Shown: positions 16,128 to 24,534 of the stretch, one piece after another
Numbering within the stretch: the first letter of the stretch is position 1
How the letters are laid out: each line of letters opens with the position of its first letter
Origin: Candidatus Paralachnospira sangeri
GTDB taxonomy: Bacteria; Bacillota; Clostridia; Lachnospirales; Lachnospiraceae
Assembly: GCA_904397815.1 (NCBI GenBank)
Contig: CAJFOT010000144.1
Coordinates: 1 to 34,412 of the forward strand
Reading direction: 5' to 3'
DNA length: 34,412 nucleotides
Program-made: the position numbers and the translations under genes
The notes under the pieces: model-generated
What the model was told of the DNA's origin: nothing
The model's input: the letters and a program-made list of their open reading frames with translations, nothing else
The model's database searches: none

Positions 16128-18383
16128 ATGTCAGACCGTATTATCGAAACAGAATATTCTGAATGTATGAAGCAATCCTATATTGACTACTCCATGAGCG
16201 TCATTACTGCCAGAGCGCTGCCTGATGTGCGGGACGGACTGAAGCCGGTACAGCGGCGTACCCTGTATGCCATGTATGAACTGGGCCTGCGTCATGACAG
16301 ACCCCACAGGAAATGTGCCAGAATCGTGGGCGATACCATGGGCAAATATCATCCCCATGGGGATGCTTCTGTCTATGACGCTTTGGTGGTAATGGCTCAG
16401 GATTTTAAGCGGAATGAGCCTTTGGCGGAACCCCATGGAAATTTCGGCTCTATCGAGGGGGATGATTCTGCCGCCATGCGGTATACAGAGGCCCGTCTTC
16501 AGAAACTGACAGAAGAGGTGTACCTGGCCGACCTGGATAAAAATGTGGTGGATTTTGTCCCAAACTTCGATGAGACGGAGCAGGAGCCGACGGTGCTGCC
16601 GGTGCGGATCCCCAATCTGCTGGTAAACGGCGCGGAGGGAATCGCTGTCGGTATGGCTACCAGCATTCCTTCCCATAATCTGGCGGAGACCATCGACGGG
16701 ATGATTGCTCTGATCGATCACCCGGAGCTGACATCCGAGGAATTGCTGCAGTATATTCCCGGGCCTGACTTTGCCACAGGGGGAATTGTGATTAACCAGA
16801 AAGATCTGCCGCGGATCTATGCCGCAGGGACAGGCAAAATCAAGCTGCGGGGCAGGGTGGAATTTGAGCCGGCGAAGGGAAGAGGCGGCAAAGATAAGCT
16901 GGTGGTAACTGAGATCCCTTACACTATGGTGGGCGAAGGCATTCACCGGTTTCTGGCGGATGTGGGCAGCCTGGCTGAGACCCGGAAGCTGCCGGAGGTC
17001 ACAGACATCGCCAATGAATCTTCCAAGGAAGGCATCCGCATTGTACTGGAGCTCAAAAAGGGTTCGGATGTGGAGCGGATTAAAAATATTCTGTATAAAA
17101 AGACGAAGCTGGAGGATACCTTCGGCGTCAATATGCTGGCCATCGTGGACGGCAGGCCGGAAACCCTCAGCCTGAAAGGGATTCTGCAGCACAGCCTGGA
17201 CTTTCAGGTGGAGATTAATACCAGAAAGTATCATAATCTCCTGGAGAAGGAGCAGCAGCGCAGAGAGATTCAGGAGGGACTGATCCGGGCAGTGGATCTG
17301 ATCGATCTGATTATTGAGATCATACGGGGCAGTAAAACCCAGCAGCAGGCAAGAGCCTGTCTCATGGGGCAGCCCTCTCAGGTGACTTTCCGCACTGCCC
17401 GGTCAGAGAAACAGGCGAAAAAGCTGTGCTTTACGGAACGTCAGGCCCAGGCGATTCTGGATTTGCGTCTCAGCAAGCTGATCGGGCTGGAAATTCTGGC
17501 TTTGGAGAAGGAGCATGAGGAAACCGTAAAGAACATCGCCCGATATGAAAAAATTCTGGGCAGCGACCGGGCCATGAAAAATGCCATCCGCAAAGATCTG
17601 GAGAATATTAAGAGGGAATTCGGAAAACCGCGGAAAACGGTGATTGCTGATGCCCAGGAGGCGGCAGAGGTGAAGGAGGAAATTCAGGAGCAGGATGTGG
17701 TATTTGCCATGGACCGGTTCGGATATGTGAAGGTGTGTGATGTGGCTGCTTATGAGAAATCGGGTCAGGCTATGGAACATGAATACCGGTATCTGTTTGT
17801 CTGCAAAAATACAGACCGGATTCTGCTCTTTACTGACCAGGGCCTGATGCATCAGGTGAAGGTGACGGACATTCCTTTTCAGAAATGGAAGGACAAAGGC
17901 GTGCCGGTAGATAATCTGAGCCGGTATGATTCAAAAAAAGAGACAATCCTCTATGTAACTTCCAGGGGGAAAATGGCAGGGAAAAGGCTGCTGTTTGTGA
18001 CTTGCCAGGGCTATGTGAAACAGACAGAGTCCGGTGAATTTGATACCGCAAACAGGACTGTGCGTTCTACCAAGCTGACGGAGGGCGATCGGCTGGTTTA
18101 CGTGGAGCAGGCGGCTCAGGGAGGTCAGATGGTTCTCCAGACAGAAACCGGATATTTTCTGAAATTCCCTGCAGAGGAAGCAGAACTGTATAAAAAGACA
18201 GCAGTCGGCGTAAAAGGGATCACTTTGTCGGCCGGGGATCATGTGAAACATGTATACCAGCTGGGGGCAGATGATGACAGCGCCGCTGTCCTTTATGAAG
18301 GCCGGGAGCTGGATCTGCGGCGGATGAAGCTGGCATCCAGAGGACAGAAGGGCACAAAGCCGCGGAAGGGGAAGGGCGTATGA
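16128..18383 (+). CDS. parC: Type IIA DNA topoisomerase subunit A (ParC/GyrA family)
   Basis: The DNA-cutting subunit. Winged-helix/tower core: [12 protein letters not shown] at 38-49, [15 protein letters not shown] at 65-79 and the catalytic Tyr119 in [10 protein letters not shown]. Its 751 residues include a beta-propeller-like C-terminal part (from about 520: [13 protein letters not shown] and similar blades), but no GyrA-box (QRRGGKG type), which supports topo IV over gyrase. The residue matching Ser83 of E. coli GyrA in the quinolone pocket is Ala80 ([10 protein letters not shown]), while Asp84 matches Asp87. The gene is 26 bases after parE; ribosome site AAAGGAGAG. Its stop overlaps the next start. 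Confidence 0.88.
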   Translation: MSDRIIETEYSECMKQSYIDYSMSVITARALPDVRDGLKPVQRRTLYAMYELGLRHDRPHRKCARIVGDTMGKYHPHGDASVYDALVVMAQDFKRNEPLAEPHGNFGSIEGDDSAAMRYTEARLQKLTEEVYLADLDKNVVDFVPNFDETEQEPTVLPVRIPNLLVNGAEGIAVGMATSIPSHNLAETIDGMIALIDHPELTSEELLQYIPGPDFATGGIVINQKDLPRIYAAGTGKIKLRGRVEFEPAKGRGGKDKLVVTEIPYTMVGEGIHRFLADVGSLAETRKLPEVTDIANESSKEGIRIVLELKKGSDVERIKNILYKKTKLEDTFGVNMLAIVDGRPETLSLKGILQHSLDFQVEINTRKYHNLLEKEQQRREIQEGLIRAVDLIDLIIEIIRGSKTQQQARACLMGQPSQVTFRTARSEKQAKKLCFTERQAQAILDLRLSKLIGLEILALEKEHEETVKNIARYEKILGSDRAMKNAIRKDLENIKREFGKPRKTVIADAQEAAEVKEEIQEQDVVFAMDRFGYVKVCDVAAYEKSGQAMEHEYRYLFVCKNTDRILLFTDQGLMHQVKVTDIPFQKWKDKGVPVDNLSRYDSKKETILYVTSRGKMAGKRLLFVTCQGYVKQTESGEFDTANRTVRSTKLTEGDRLVYVEQAAQGGQMVLQTETGYFLKFPAEEAELYKKTAVGVKGITLSAGDHVKHVYQLGADDDSAAVLYEGRELDLRRMKLASRGQKGTKPRKGKGV

Positions 18384-18904
18384 GAAAGCAGGAAGAGCAT
18401 GGAGAAGACAGGCACGTCCATGTGGTTCATCCATTTGCGCCTGTGTATGACAGCCATTCCCGGGTGCTGGTTCTGGGCACCTTTCCATCGGTGAAATCCA
18501 GGGAAAATCAGTTTTATTACGGCCATCCCCGCAATCGGTTCTGGAAGGTGATTGCCGGGCTGTGGGAAGAACCGGTGCCGCAGACAGCAGATGAGAAAAA
18601 GAAGCTGCTGCTGGATCACAGAATTGCTTTGTGGGATGTAATCACCAGCTGTGATATTATCGGCTCCAGTGACAGCAGCATTCGCAATCCTGAGCCGGCG
18701 CCTCTGGAGCAGATCCTCAGCCTGGCGGATATCCGGCAGATTTTCGGAAACGGCCAGAAAGCCTGTCAGCTGTACAACCGGTACAGCAGGCCGAAAACAG
18801 GGAAAGAGATCATAGGTCTGCCTTCTACCAGTCCGGCGAATGCGTCCTGTTCCCTGGAACGGCTGACGCAGGAATGGAAGATCCTGATAAAATATTGCAA
18901 ATGA
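18380..18904 (+). CDS. DNA-deoxyinosine glycosylase (UDG superfamily, family 6 type)
   Basis: A base-excision repair enzyme that removes hypoxanthine (deaminated adenine) from DNA. UDG-fold signatures: VLVLGTFPSVKS at 29-40 in place of the GQDPY loop, QFYYGHPRNRFW at 44-55 and the leucine-loop-like LPSTSPANA at 147-155. This combination fits the hypoxanthine-DNA glycosylase group rather than Ung. Mug-type mismatch UDG is the main alternative. Length 174 is right. The ATG overlaps the parC stop (ATGA), so translation is coupled to a topoisomerase subunit, an uncommon pairing. Confidence 0.82.
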   Translation: MRKQEEHGEDRHVHVVHPFAPVYDSHSRVLVLGTFPSVKSRENQFYYGHPRNRFWKVIAGLWEEPVPQTADEKKKLLLDHRIALWDVITSCDIIGSSDSSIRNPEPAPLEQILSLADIRQIFGNGQKACQLYNRYSRPKTGKEIIGLPSTSPANASCSLERLTQEWKILIKYCK

Positions 18905-18923
18905 TAAAGGAGAGGAAAAGAAA

Positions 18924-20252
18924 ATGAAGCGTAAACAAAAAAGTGGAATGGAAAACAGAACTGATCAGGGAATTTACGACGCAAAAGTTCTGGGAGTACC
19001 CAAGATACTGCTGCTGGGGCTGCAGCACACTTTCGCTATGTTCGGTGCCACTGTGCTGGTTCCTCTGGTGACCGGGCTTGATGTATCTACAACCCTTTTA
19101 ATGGCAGGTCTGGGCACCTTGTTGTTTCATTTTGTCACCAGGGGAAAGGTGCCGGCTTTTCTGGGATCTTCTTTTGCCTTTTTAGGCGGCTATGCTGCTG
19201 TGGCGCCGATGGTGGACGGCGTGCCAAATACAGAGATGCTGCCCTATGCCTGCGGCGGCGTGGTGGCGGCTGGATTGCTTTATCTGCTTCTGAGCGCTCT
19301 GATCAGAGCCTTTGGCGTGAACCGGGTGATGCGTTTCTTTCCTCCGGTAGTGGTAGGGCCGATTATTATTGCCATCGGGCTGATTCTGGCGCCTTCGGCC
19401 ATTGCCAACTGCAGTACTGACTGGTTTTTGGCTGTTATTGCCCTGGCAGTGATTGTGATCTGCAATATCTGGGGTAAGGGGATGATTAAGATTATACCGA
19501 TTATGATGGGGGTACTGGTTTCCTATGTGGCGGCGCTGGTGATGGGAAAGGTGGATTTTACAGCAGTTGCACAGACAGCAGGACAGGGGATTTATGGAGG
19601 GTTATTTGCCATTCCTCTGCACCGGGCAAATTTTGCCAGGTTTGATCTGAGCGCCGTTCTGACGATTATGCCCATCGCTCTGGCGACAATGATGGAGCAT
19701 ATCGGGGATATTTCTGCGATCAGCGCTACCACAGGCCGTAATTATATTGCAGATCCCGGTCTTCACCGCACCTTGCTGGGAGACGGTCTGGCTACTTCAC
19801 TGGCAGCTCTTTTCGGCGGGCCTGCCAATACCACTTACGGAGAAAATACCGGCGTACTGGTATTAAGCCGGGTTTATGATCCCCTGGTTGTCAGGGTAGC
19901 GGCCTGCTTTGCCATTGTGCTTTCCTTCTTTCCCTGCTTTGCGGAACTGATCCGTTCGATTCCTTCTGCCATTATCGGCGGCGTGTCCCTGATTCTTTAT
20001 GGGATGATTTCGGCTATTGGCGTGCGGAATATGGTGGAGAACCAGGTAGATCTGACCAGGAGCAGAAATCTGATTATTGCGGCGGTGATTCTGGTGAGCG
20101 CTCTAGGATTCAACGATATCGGCGGCATTACCTTCTATGTGGGCGGCTATGGCATCACCCTGTCCGGTCTGGCGATCGCCGCTGTTCTGGGCATTGTACT
20201 GAATGCTGTTCTGCCGGGAAATGATTATGTATTTGATAAAAATGCCGCCTGA
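18924..20252 (+). CDS. uraA: Uracil permease (NCS2 / UraA family)
   Basis: A 442-residue inner-membrane nucleobase:cation symporter with about 14 hydrophobic segments. UraA-type signatures are FVTRGKVPAFLGSSFAFLGG (about residues 70-90), PPVVVGPIIIAIGL, and GGPANTTYGENTGVLVLSRV, which includes the substrate-binding turn of this family. Uracil is the most probable substrate; xanthine-type members lack this set. It follows the glycosylase gene by 19 bases, with AAAGGAGAGG as ribosome site, so it is probably the last gene of the topoisomerase operon. The uracil phosphoribosyltransferase gene lies 5 kb away on the other strand. Confidence 0.92.
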   Translation: MKRKQKSGMENRTDQGIYDAKVLGVPKILLLGLQHTFAMFGATVLVPLVTGLDVSTTLLMAGLGTLLFHFVTRGKVPAFLGSSFAFLGGYAAVAPMVDGVPNTEMLPYACGGVVAAGLLYLLLSALIRAFGVNRVMRFFPPVVVGPIIIAIGLILAPSAIANCSTDWFLAVIALAVIVICNIWGKGMIKIIPIMMGVLVSYVAALVMGKVDFTAVAQTAGQGIYGGLFAIPLHRANFARFDLSAVLTIMPIALATMMEHIGDISAISATTGRNYIADPGLHRTLLGDGLATSLAALFGGPANTTYGENTGVLVLSRVYDPLVVRVAACFAIVLSFFPCFAELIRSIPSAIIGGVSLILYGMISAIGVRNMVENQVDLTRSRNLIIAAVILVSALGFNDIGGITFYVGGYGITLSGLAIAAVLGIVLNAVLPGNDYVFDKNAA

Positions 20253-20256
20253 AAAA

Positions 20257-20294
20257 GACTCCTACATTTTGTAGGAGAACAAAATGTAGGAGTC
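20257..20294. terminator. Long hairpin with competing inner hairpin after uraA
   Basis: A perfect 15-bp stem GACTCCTACATTTTG / CAAAATGTAGGAGTC (20257-20271, 20280-20294). The left arm can also pair with the loop as CTCCTACA-TTT-TGTAGGAG (20259-20277). A five-A run before it gives a good T-run on the minus strand; on the plus strand TTTT follows only after six bases. It probably ends the uraA transcript and blocks antisense reading. Confidence 0.75.
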
Positions 20295-20309
20295 AGTGCT
20301 TTTGCTGAA

Positions 20310-20338
20310 TTGTAACTGGAAAGAATCCGCGTTATAAT
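20310..20338 (+). promoter_or_regulatory. Sigma-A promoter of the UROD-like gene
   Basis: TTGTAA (20310-20315), a 17-base spacer, TATAAT (20333-20338). A very strong ribosome site (AGAAGGAGG) follows, suggesting high expression. Confidence 0.82.
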
Positions 20339-20371
20339 CAAAGCACAAAGAGGTAGAAGGAGGTTTTCTAT

Positions 20372-21415
20372 ATGTTAACAGCAAAACAAAATATGATCGA
20401 ATGTATAAAGGCGGACGGAAAACCGGAGCGTTTCGTCAATCAGTATGAGGCGATTCAGCTGCTGTTCCATCCTTTTCTGTTTCACAATCCCGGTCCCCAG
20501 AGAGGACAGCTGAATGTGGTAAACGCATGGGGTGTTACCAACAGCTGGCCGGCTGAGGTTCCAGGACCTTTCCCGGTTCATACACCGGACAAGATCTGTG
20601 TGAAAGATATTGAACACTGGAAAGATTATGTACATAAACCATCATTAAAATTCTCTCAGGAAGAATGGGATCAGTGCAAGGCAATGTATGACGCGGTAGA
20701 CGGCGAAAAATCTTTTAAGGCCGCTTTCGTAGCACCCGGCCTGTTCGAGCAGACTCATCATTTGTGTGAAATGGTAAATGCACTGTATTATTATGTAGAT
20801 TATGAAGATGAGATGCATGACCTGATTAAATATCTGACAGAGTGGGAGCTGGAGCTGGCAGAGGGAATCTGTTCAAATCTTCATCCGGATATGATTTTCC
20901 ATCATGATGACTGGGGCAGCCATGACAGCACATTTTTAAGCCCTGCTATGTTTGAGGATTATCTGTTAGAGCCCTATAAGGAAATCTACAGCTATTACAA
21001 GAGCCATGGCGTAGACTACATTGTACATCACTCTGACAGCTATGCGGCAACACTGGTTCCTGATATGATCGAGATGGGCATCGATGTATATCAGGGCTGC
21101 ATGGAGACGAACAAGATCGATGAGCTGCTGCCGAAATATGGCGACAAGATCAGCTTCATGGGTACAATTGAGAACGCTTATGTAGATATTGAGAACTGGA
21201 CAGATGAGAACTGTGAGGCAGTTGTGCGCCGTATTTGCGATACCTATGGCAAGAAATCCTTTATTCCTTGTATCGCACAGGGCGGTCCCGGTTCTGTATA
21301 TCCTGGCGTGTATATGTCCCTGACAAAAGCTATTGACAAGATCAATGAAGAAAAATTTGGCATTAAGCCGGAAGATGCTGAGAAAATGCGTATGCCGGTT
21401 AAAGTAATGTTCTGA
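20372..21415 (+). CDS. Uroporphyrinogen decarboxylase/MtaA-family protein
   Basis: A 347-residue TIM-barrel protein of the UROD superfamily, which includes heme-pathway HemE and corrinoid-dependent methyltransferases (MtaA, MtbA, CmuA). It is not HemE: the N-terminal RQAGR-type substrate loop is absent (here GKPERFVNQYE). A FHHDDWGSHD segment at 176-185 and HHSDSY at 219-224 line up with the barrel strands that hold the active site. In MtaA/MtbA the zinc site is His-x-Cys plus a Cys about 77 residues on; here His219-x-Ser221 and Cys300 are at matching distance, so one ligand is changed. Likely a methyl-transfer or demethylation partner. Codons ending in A (ACA, GTA) are commoner than in neighbours. 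No corrinoid-protein gene is adjacent. Confidence 0.8.
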   Translation: MLTAKQNMIECIKADGKPERFVNQYEAIQLLFHPFLFHNPGPQRGQLNVVNAWGVTNSWPAEVPGPFPVHTPDKICVKDIEHWKDYVHKPSLKFSQEEWDQCKAMYDAVDGEKSFKAAFVAPGLFEQTHHLCEMVNALYYYVDYEDEMHDLIKYLTEWELELAEGICSNLHPDMIFHHDDWGSHDSTFLSPAMFEDYLLEPYKEIYSYYKSHGVDYIVHHSDSYAATLVPDMIEMGIDVYQGCMETNKIDELLPKYGDKISFMGTIENAYVDIENWTDENCEAVVRRICDTYGKKSFIPCIAQGGPGSVYPGVYMSLTKAIDKINEEKFGIKPEDAEKMRMPVKVMF

Positions 21416-21440
21416 TAAAGAATATTCTGAGAAACATGTG

Positions 21441-21477
21441 AAAGGACTGCAAAGCAGGGACTGTTTTGCGGTCCTTT
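21441..21477 (+). terminator. Terminator after the UROD-like gene
   Basis: A 13-bp stem AAAGGACTGCAAA / TTTGCGGTCCTTT with one T-G wobble, with a short T-run at the end of the right arm. It separates the highly expressed gene from the following regulator. Confidence 0.72.
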
Positions 21478-21490
21478 TCGGCATGCGGCA

Positions 21491-21534
21491 GGCGGCAGAA
21501 CTGCATGGGCGCTCCAATAGCCCTGACTGCCGCC
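21491..21534. other. Two-tiered stem in the leader of the PucR-type gene
   Basis: GGCGGCAG (21491-21498) pairs with CTGCCGCC (21527-21534), and within it GGGC (21507-21510) can pair with GCCC (21520-21523). It ends 35 bases before the chosen start codon. No T-run follows. Function unknown; could affect translation of the regulator. Confidence 0.4.
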
Positions 21535-21569
21535 GCAGCTTCTGCAGGACAGCAGGCGAGGTGGATGAT

Positions 21570-23126
21570 ATGGCAGAAATTGCGGAGAAATACTGTGTGA
21601 AAATAACCCTCCGGGTTCTGGCGGATTACTTTCTGGCCGGAGGAACGGAGGGTGTAGAACTGGAGAGCAGAAGAGATGTCCAGCTGGACGGAATACAGAT
21701 TCTGACCGGAAATATCTCTCAGAAGCCGGGGACGCTTTATATATGTCAGGAGGGAGAACTTCCGGCGCCGGAAAGGCGAAAAGCCGGTGCTGCCTTTGTA
21801 GTACAGGGAGAACGGGAAGCCGCAGGGCCGAATCCTGCCTGTTCGATTCTGTGGGTCCGGTACGACGGGCCATTTCTGGATTTTGTCAATGAAATCCAGG
21901 CGGTATGGGACCGATACGGGAGACTGCGAGAAAGGATGATGGAGATCGCTGCCGGCGACGGAAGTCTGGAGGATGTCTGTGAGCTGGCGATGGAGCATTT
22001 CCAGAATCCTGCGTTTATTCACGATGAATACTTTAATATTCTGGCATCCAAGGAAGTGACAGAGGATTCCTTTCATTTTGATTATAATCAGAGTACAGAC
22101 AGTTTTACGGAGAGCATTGAACTGATTAATCTGTTTCGTACTGATAAAAATTATAAAAAGACTCTGCAGACAGTAGGCGGCCAGATTTATTCTTCTGAAT
22201 TCAGCGAAAATGACGCTCTCTATGCCAATTTATGGGATGAGGGGCTGTATCGCGGCAGAATCGTGGTTACGCAGCAGGAATCTGCTGTCAGGGCTGTTCA
22301 GAAGGGAGAGATCTGCTGCTTTGCGGAACTGGCTCTGGAGATTATGAAACGCCGAAATATCCGTAATGACAATGAGCGGCAGCGGCTGCGGGAGATATTT
22401 GAGGAAATAGCTGAAGGACGGCAGGTAGAGGCTGCAGATCTTCAGTCAAGTGTGCAGAAGCTGGGATGGGACATCTCTGACAGTTACATTGCAGGCTGTA
22501 TTGTGGCGCCTGATGAGGAAATTACCCGACTGTCAGTGAAAACCATCTGCAGCGATATCGAGCGGAAAATCAGCGGCATTCTGGCATTCTCCTGCGGCGG
22601 ATGTATCTATTTCCTGCTGAATCTGTCGATATCGGAGGCGGGTTTGGAAGATTTTCGTTCTAAAATGTCTTATATCATCCGGGAAGGGCTACTCAAAGCA
22701 GGGATTTCCACTGCTTTTCATCACCTGACCCAGTGCGGAGAATATTTTGTTCAGGCGCTGGGGGCTTTGGAATACGGAAGACATTACCGCCCTACAGACT
22801 GGTATCATGAGTTTCAAACCTATCTGCTGCCATGCTGGCTGCGGGAGGGGACATCCAGATTTGGCCTGGATCTGATGGAGGCGCCGGCGATCCGTCTTTT
22901 GAAAAAGTATGACCGGGAGCATGAAACTGAACTGTGCCCTACGCTGGAAACCTTTTTGAACTGTGAGCGCAGCTGCACGCTGGCATCTCAGGTTCTGAAA
23001 ATCCACAGAAGTACGCTGCTCTACCGGCTGAAACGGATTACAGAACTGACAGGGCTGAACCTGGATGACCAGGATACACGGTTTTATTTGAACCTGTCAT
23101 TTTATGCGGAAAAATATCAGTTGTAA
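21570..23126 (+). CDS. PucR/CdaR-family transcriptional regulator
   Basis: A 518-residue regulator. The C-terminal HTH_30 domain is diagnostic: TLETFLNCERSCTLASQVL, then KIHRSTLLYRLKRITELTG and a final LDDQDTRFYLNLSF. The middle region (about 190-400) resembles the GGDEF-like CdaR domain of this family, and the N-terminal part is a probable sensor of unknown ligand. Start at 21570 (MAEIAEKYC) follows GAGGTG by 6 bases; the frame is open to 21438, but that stretch runs through the terminator hairpin and has no family look. It lies just downstream of the UROD-like gene and may control it; families of this kind often control neighbouring catabolic genes. Confidence 0.85.
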   Translation: MAEIAEKYCVKITLRVLADYFLAGGTEGVELESRRDVQLDGIQILTGNISQKPGTLYICQEGELPAPERRKAGAAFVVQGEREAAGPNPACSILWVRYDGPFLDFVNEIQAVWDRYGRLRERMMEIAAGDGSLEDVCELAMEHFQNPAFIHDEYFNILASKEVTEDSFHFDYNQSTDSFTESIELINLFRTDKNYKKTLQTVGGQIYSSEFSENDALYANLWDEGLYRGRIVVTQQESAVRAVQKGEICCFAELALEIMKRRNIRNDNERQRLREIFEEIAEGRQVEAADLQSSVQKLGWDISDSYIAGCIVAPDEEITRLSVKTICSDIERKISGILAFSCGGCIYFLLNLSISEAGLEDFRSKMSYIIREGLLKAGISTAFHHLTQCGEYFVQALGALEYGRHYRPTDWYHEFQTYLLPCWLREGTSRFGLDLMEAPAIRLLKKYDREHETELCPTLETFLNCERSCTLASQVLKIHRSTLLYRLKRITELTGLNLDDQDTRFYLNLSFYAEKYQL

Positions 23127-23132
23127 TTAAGC

Positions 23133-23161
23133 TTGCCATTCTCAGACAGAAATGCTATAAT
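23133..23161 (+). promoter_or_regulatory. Sigma-A promoter of the polyferredoxin gene
   Basis: TTGCCA (23133-23138), a 17-base spacer, TATAAT (23156-23161), shortly after the regulator stop. Confidence 0.78.
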
Positions 23162-23187
23162 GATAAAAAAATATCACTAAGGAAGGT

Positions 23188-23586
23188 ATGGAAGAAGGTA
23201 TGAAAAAATTATCTGTAAAGAACCAGTCCGCATGTATGGCCTGCCTTGCATGTGAGGTTGCCTGTTCAGAAGCCTTTTATAAGGCTTACAATCCTGCCAC
23301 AGCATGTATACATATTGTAGAGAAAAAGGGTGCTGTAAAGACCCAGGTATGCGTACAGTGCGGCAAATGCGCAAAAGCCTGTGAAAATGGCGCGATCAGC
23401 CAGAACGCAAAGGGCGTTTATGTGATCGACAAGAAGAAATGCGTAAACTGCGGCAAATGCGTGGAGGCCTGTCCTTTTGGTGTTATCGCCAAATCCGATG
23501 ATAAACCGAATCCCTCCAAATGTATTGCCTGCGGCATTTGCGTAAAGGCCTGTCCTGCAGATGTGCTGGAGATCAAAGAAAGCTGA
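23188..23586 (+). CDS. Poly-[4Fe-4S] ferredoxin
   Basis: An electron carrier of 132 residues. Four cysteine clusters are visible: C-x2-C-x2-C-x3-C at 16-26 (ACMACLACEVACSE), and three ferredoxin-type runs starting at about 55 (CVQCGKCAKAC), 86 (CVNCGKCVEACPFG) and 112 (CIACGICVKACPAD), enough for up to four [4Fe-4S] centres. It resembles HycB/CooF-type electron-transfer subunits. Start at ATG 23188 follows AAGGAAGG; a second ATG at 23200 (MKKLSVKN) is possible. Own promoter and terminator, so monocistronic; the redox partner is unknown. The UROD-like methyltransferase relative and its regulator are immediately upstream. Confidence 0.88.
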   Translation: MEEGMKKLSVKNQSACMACLACEVACSEAFYKAYNPATACIHIVEKKGAVKTQVCVQCGKCAKACENGAISQNAKGVYVIDKKKCVNCGKCVEACPFGVIAKSDDKPNPSKCIACGICVKACPADVLEIKES

Positions 23587-23592
23587 GAAAGC

Positions 23593-23627
23593 AAAAGAAG
23601 CTGTGCTCCCAAGACAGCTTCTTTTTT
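23593..23627 (+). terminator. Terminator after the polyferredoxin gene
   Basis: A 12-bp stem AAAAGAAGCTGT / ACAGCTTCTTTT with a 9-base loop and a six-T run. Confidence 0.9.
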
Positions 23628-23681
23628 ATATGCCGCAGAAGCTGGAATGGATCGTAATTCCCGGTTCTGGTCTGTTGCTGA

Positions 23682-23710
23682 TTGATACTTTACAGAAAAT
23701 CGTGTATGAT
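23682..23710 (+). promoter_or_regulatory. Sigma-A promoter of the DUF975 gene
   Basis: TTGATA (23682-23687), a 17-base spacer, TATGAT (23705-23710). Confidence 0.7.
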
Positions 23711-23798
23711 AAAAGATAGTCAGAAATCTTTGCGGCCGGGGCTGATCTGCCGGTCGGCCGTCCGCAGGAGGATACAAAAAGAGTAGGAGGATATGAGT

Positions 23799-24524
23799 AT
23801 GACAAGCGCGCAATATCGTGAGGAGGCCAGACATGTGCTGACGGGACGATGGGGACGGGCCATTCTGGTTGCTTTTCTGGCTTCACTGCTGGGAGCGAAT
23901 GCCACCACGCTCAGTTTCAGCAATAATGGCAGTTCCGGCTCGCAGGGAAATTACTGGGCATCTTATGAGGGATTTTATAATTCTGCGGTATTCCGGGCGT
24001 TTCTCTTTTTTATGATTGGTATGGTGTCCATCACACTGGTATGGACCCTCATTACTTTTCTGATCGGCGGCGCAATTGATCTGGGGCAGATAACCTTTTT
24101 TACCGGACTGGCTCAGGGAAAAGATATGCAGGTATATGATCTGTTCAGTCAGTTCCATTTGTTCGGAAAGGCGCTGGGACTGCGGATTGTCATAAATTTG
24201 TTTATCGGTCTGTGGTCACTGCTGTTTGTGATTCCCGGCATTATTGCTGCTTACCGCTATGCAATGGCGCCTTATATTATGGCGGAAAATCCTGATGTGG
24301 GAATCATGGAAGCAATAGAACTGTCCAAACAGATGATGATGGGAAATAAATTCCGCCTGTTCTGCCTGCAGTGGAGTTTTTTCGGCTGGATGCTGGTGGG
24401 TGTGCTGACATTTGGTATCGGACTCCTGTGGGTGAATCCTTATATGGAAGCGGCCACAGCGGTATTTTATCTGGACATTTCCAGTCTGCCGGGCGGAGGG
24501 GATTATGGATATACGAAATATTGA
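23799..24524 (+). CDS. DUF975 family integral membrane protein
   Basis: A 241-residue membrane protein of the DUF975 family; function not established. The start MTSAQYREEARHVLTGRWG is the usual amphipathic N-terminus, followed by about five hydrophobic segments (near 20-35, 65-90, 125-150, 165-180 and 195-225) and a conserved-looking FVIPGIIAAYRYAMAPYIM around 145. ATG 23799 is 8 bases after AGGAGG; the in-frame ATG at 23793 is only 2 bases from it. The downstream His-rich gene starts 10 bases after the stop and probably shares its transcript. Confidence 0.85.
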   Translation: MTSAQYREEARHVLTGRWGRAILVAFLASLLGANATTLSFSNNGSSGSQGNYWASYEGFYNSAVFRAFLFFMIGMVSITLVWTLITFLIGGAIDLGQITFFTGLAQGKDMQVYDLFSQFHLFGKALGLRIVINLFIGLWSLLFVIPGIIAAYRYAMAPYIMAENPDVGIMEAIELSKQMMMGNKFRLFCLQWSFFGWMLVGVLTFGIGLLWVNPYMEAATAVFYLDISSLPGGGDYGYTKY

Positions 24525-24534
24525 AGGTGAGAAT

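Noticed and set aside
16131-17234. Long open frame on the minus strand opposite parC (367 codons)
   Set aside because: It is the complement of a well-conserved topoisomerase gene, has no ribosome site and no recognisable protein pattern.
14194-18383. Calling the topoisomerase pair gyrB-gyrA
   Set aside because: No GyrA-box is visible in the C-terminal domain and the genes are not next to dnaA, dnaN or recF; topo IV is preferred, though not proven.
20372-21415. Calling the UROD-like gene hemE
   Set aside because: The N-terminal porphyrinogen-binding RQAGR-type motif is missing and there are no heme genes nearby.
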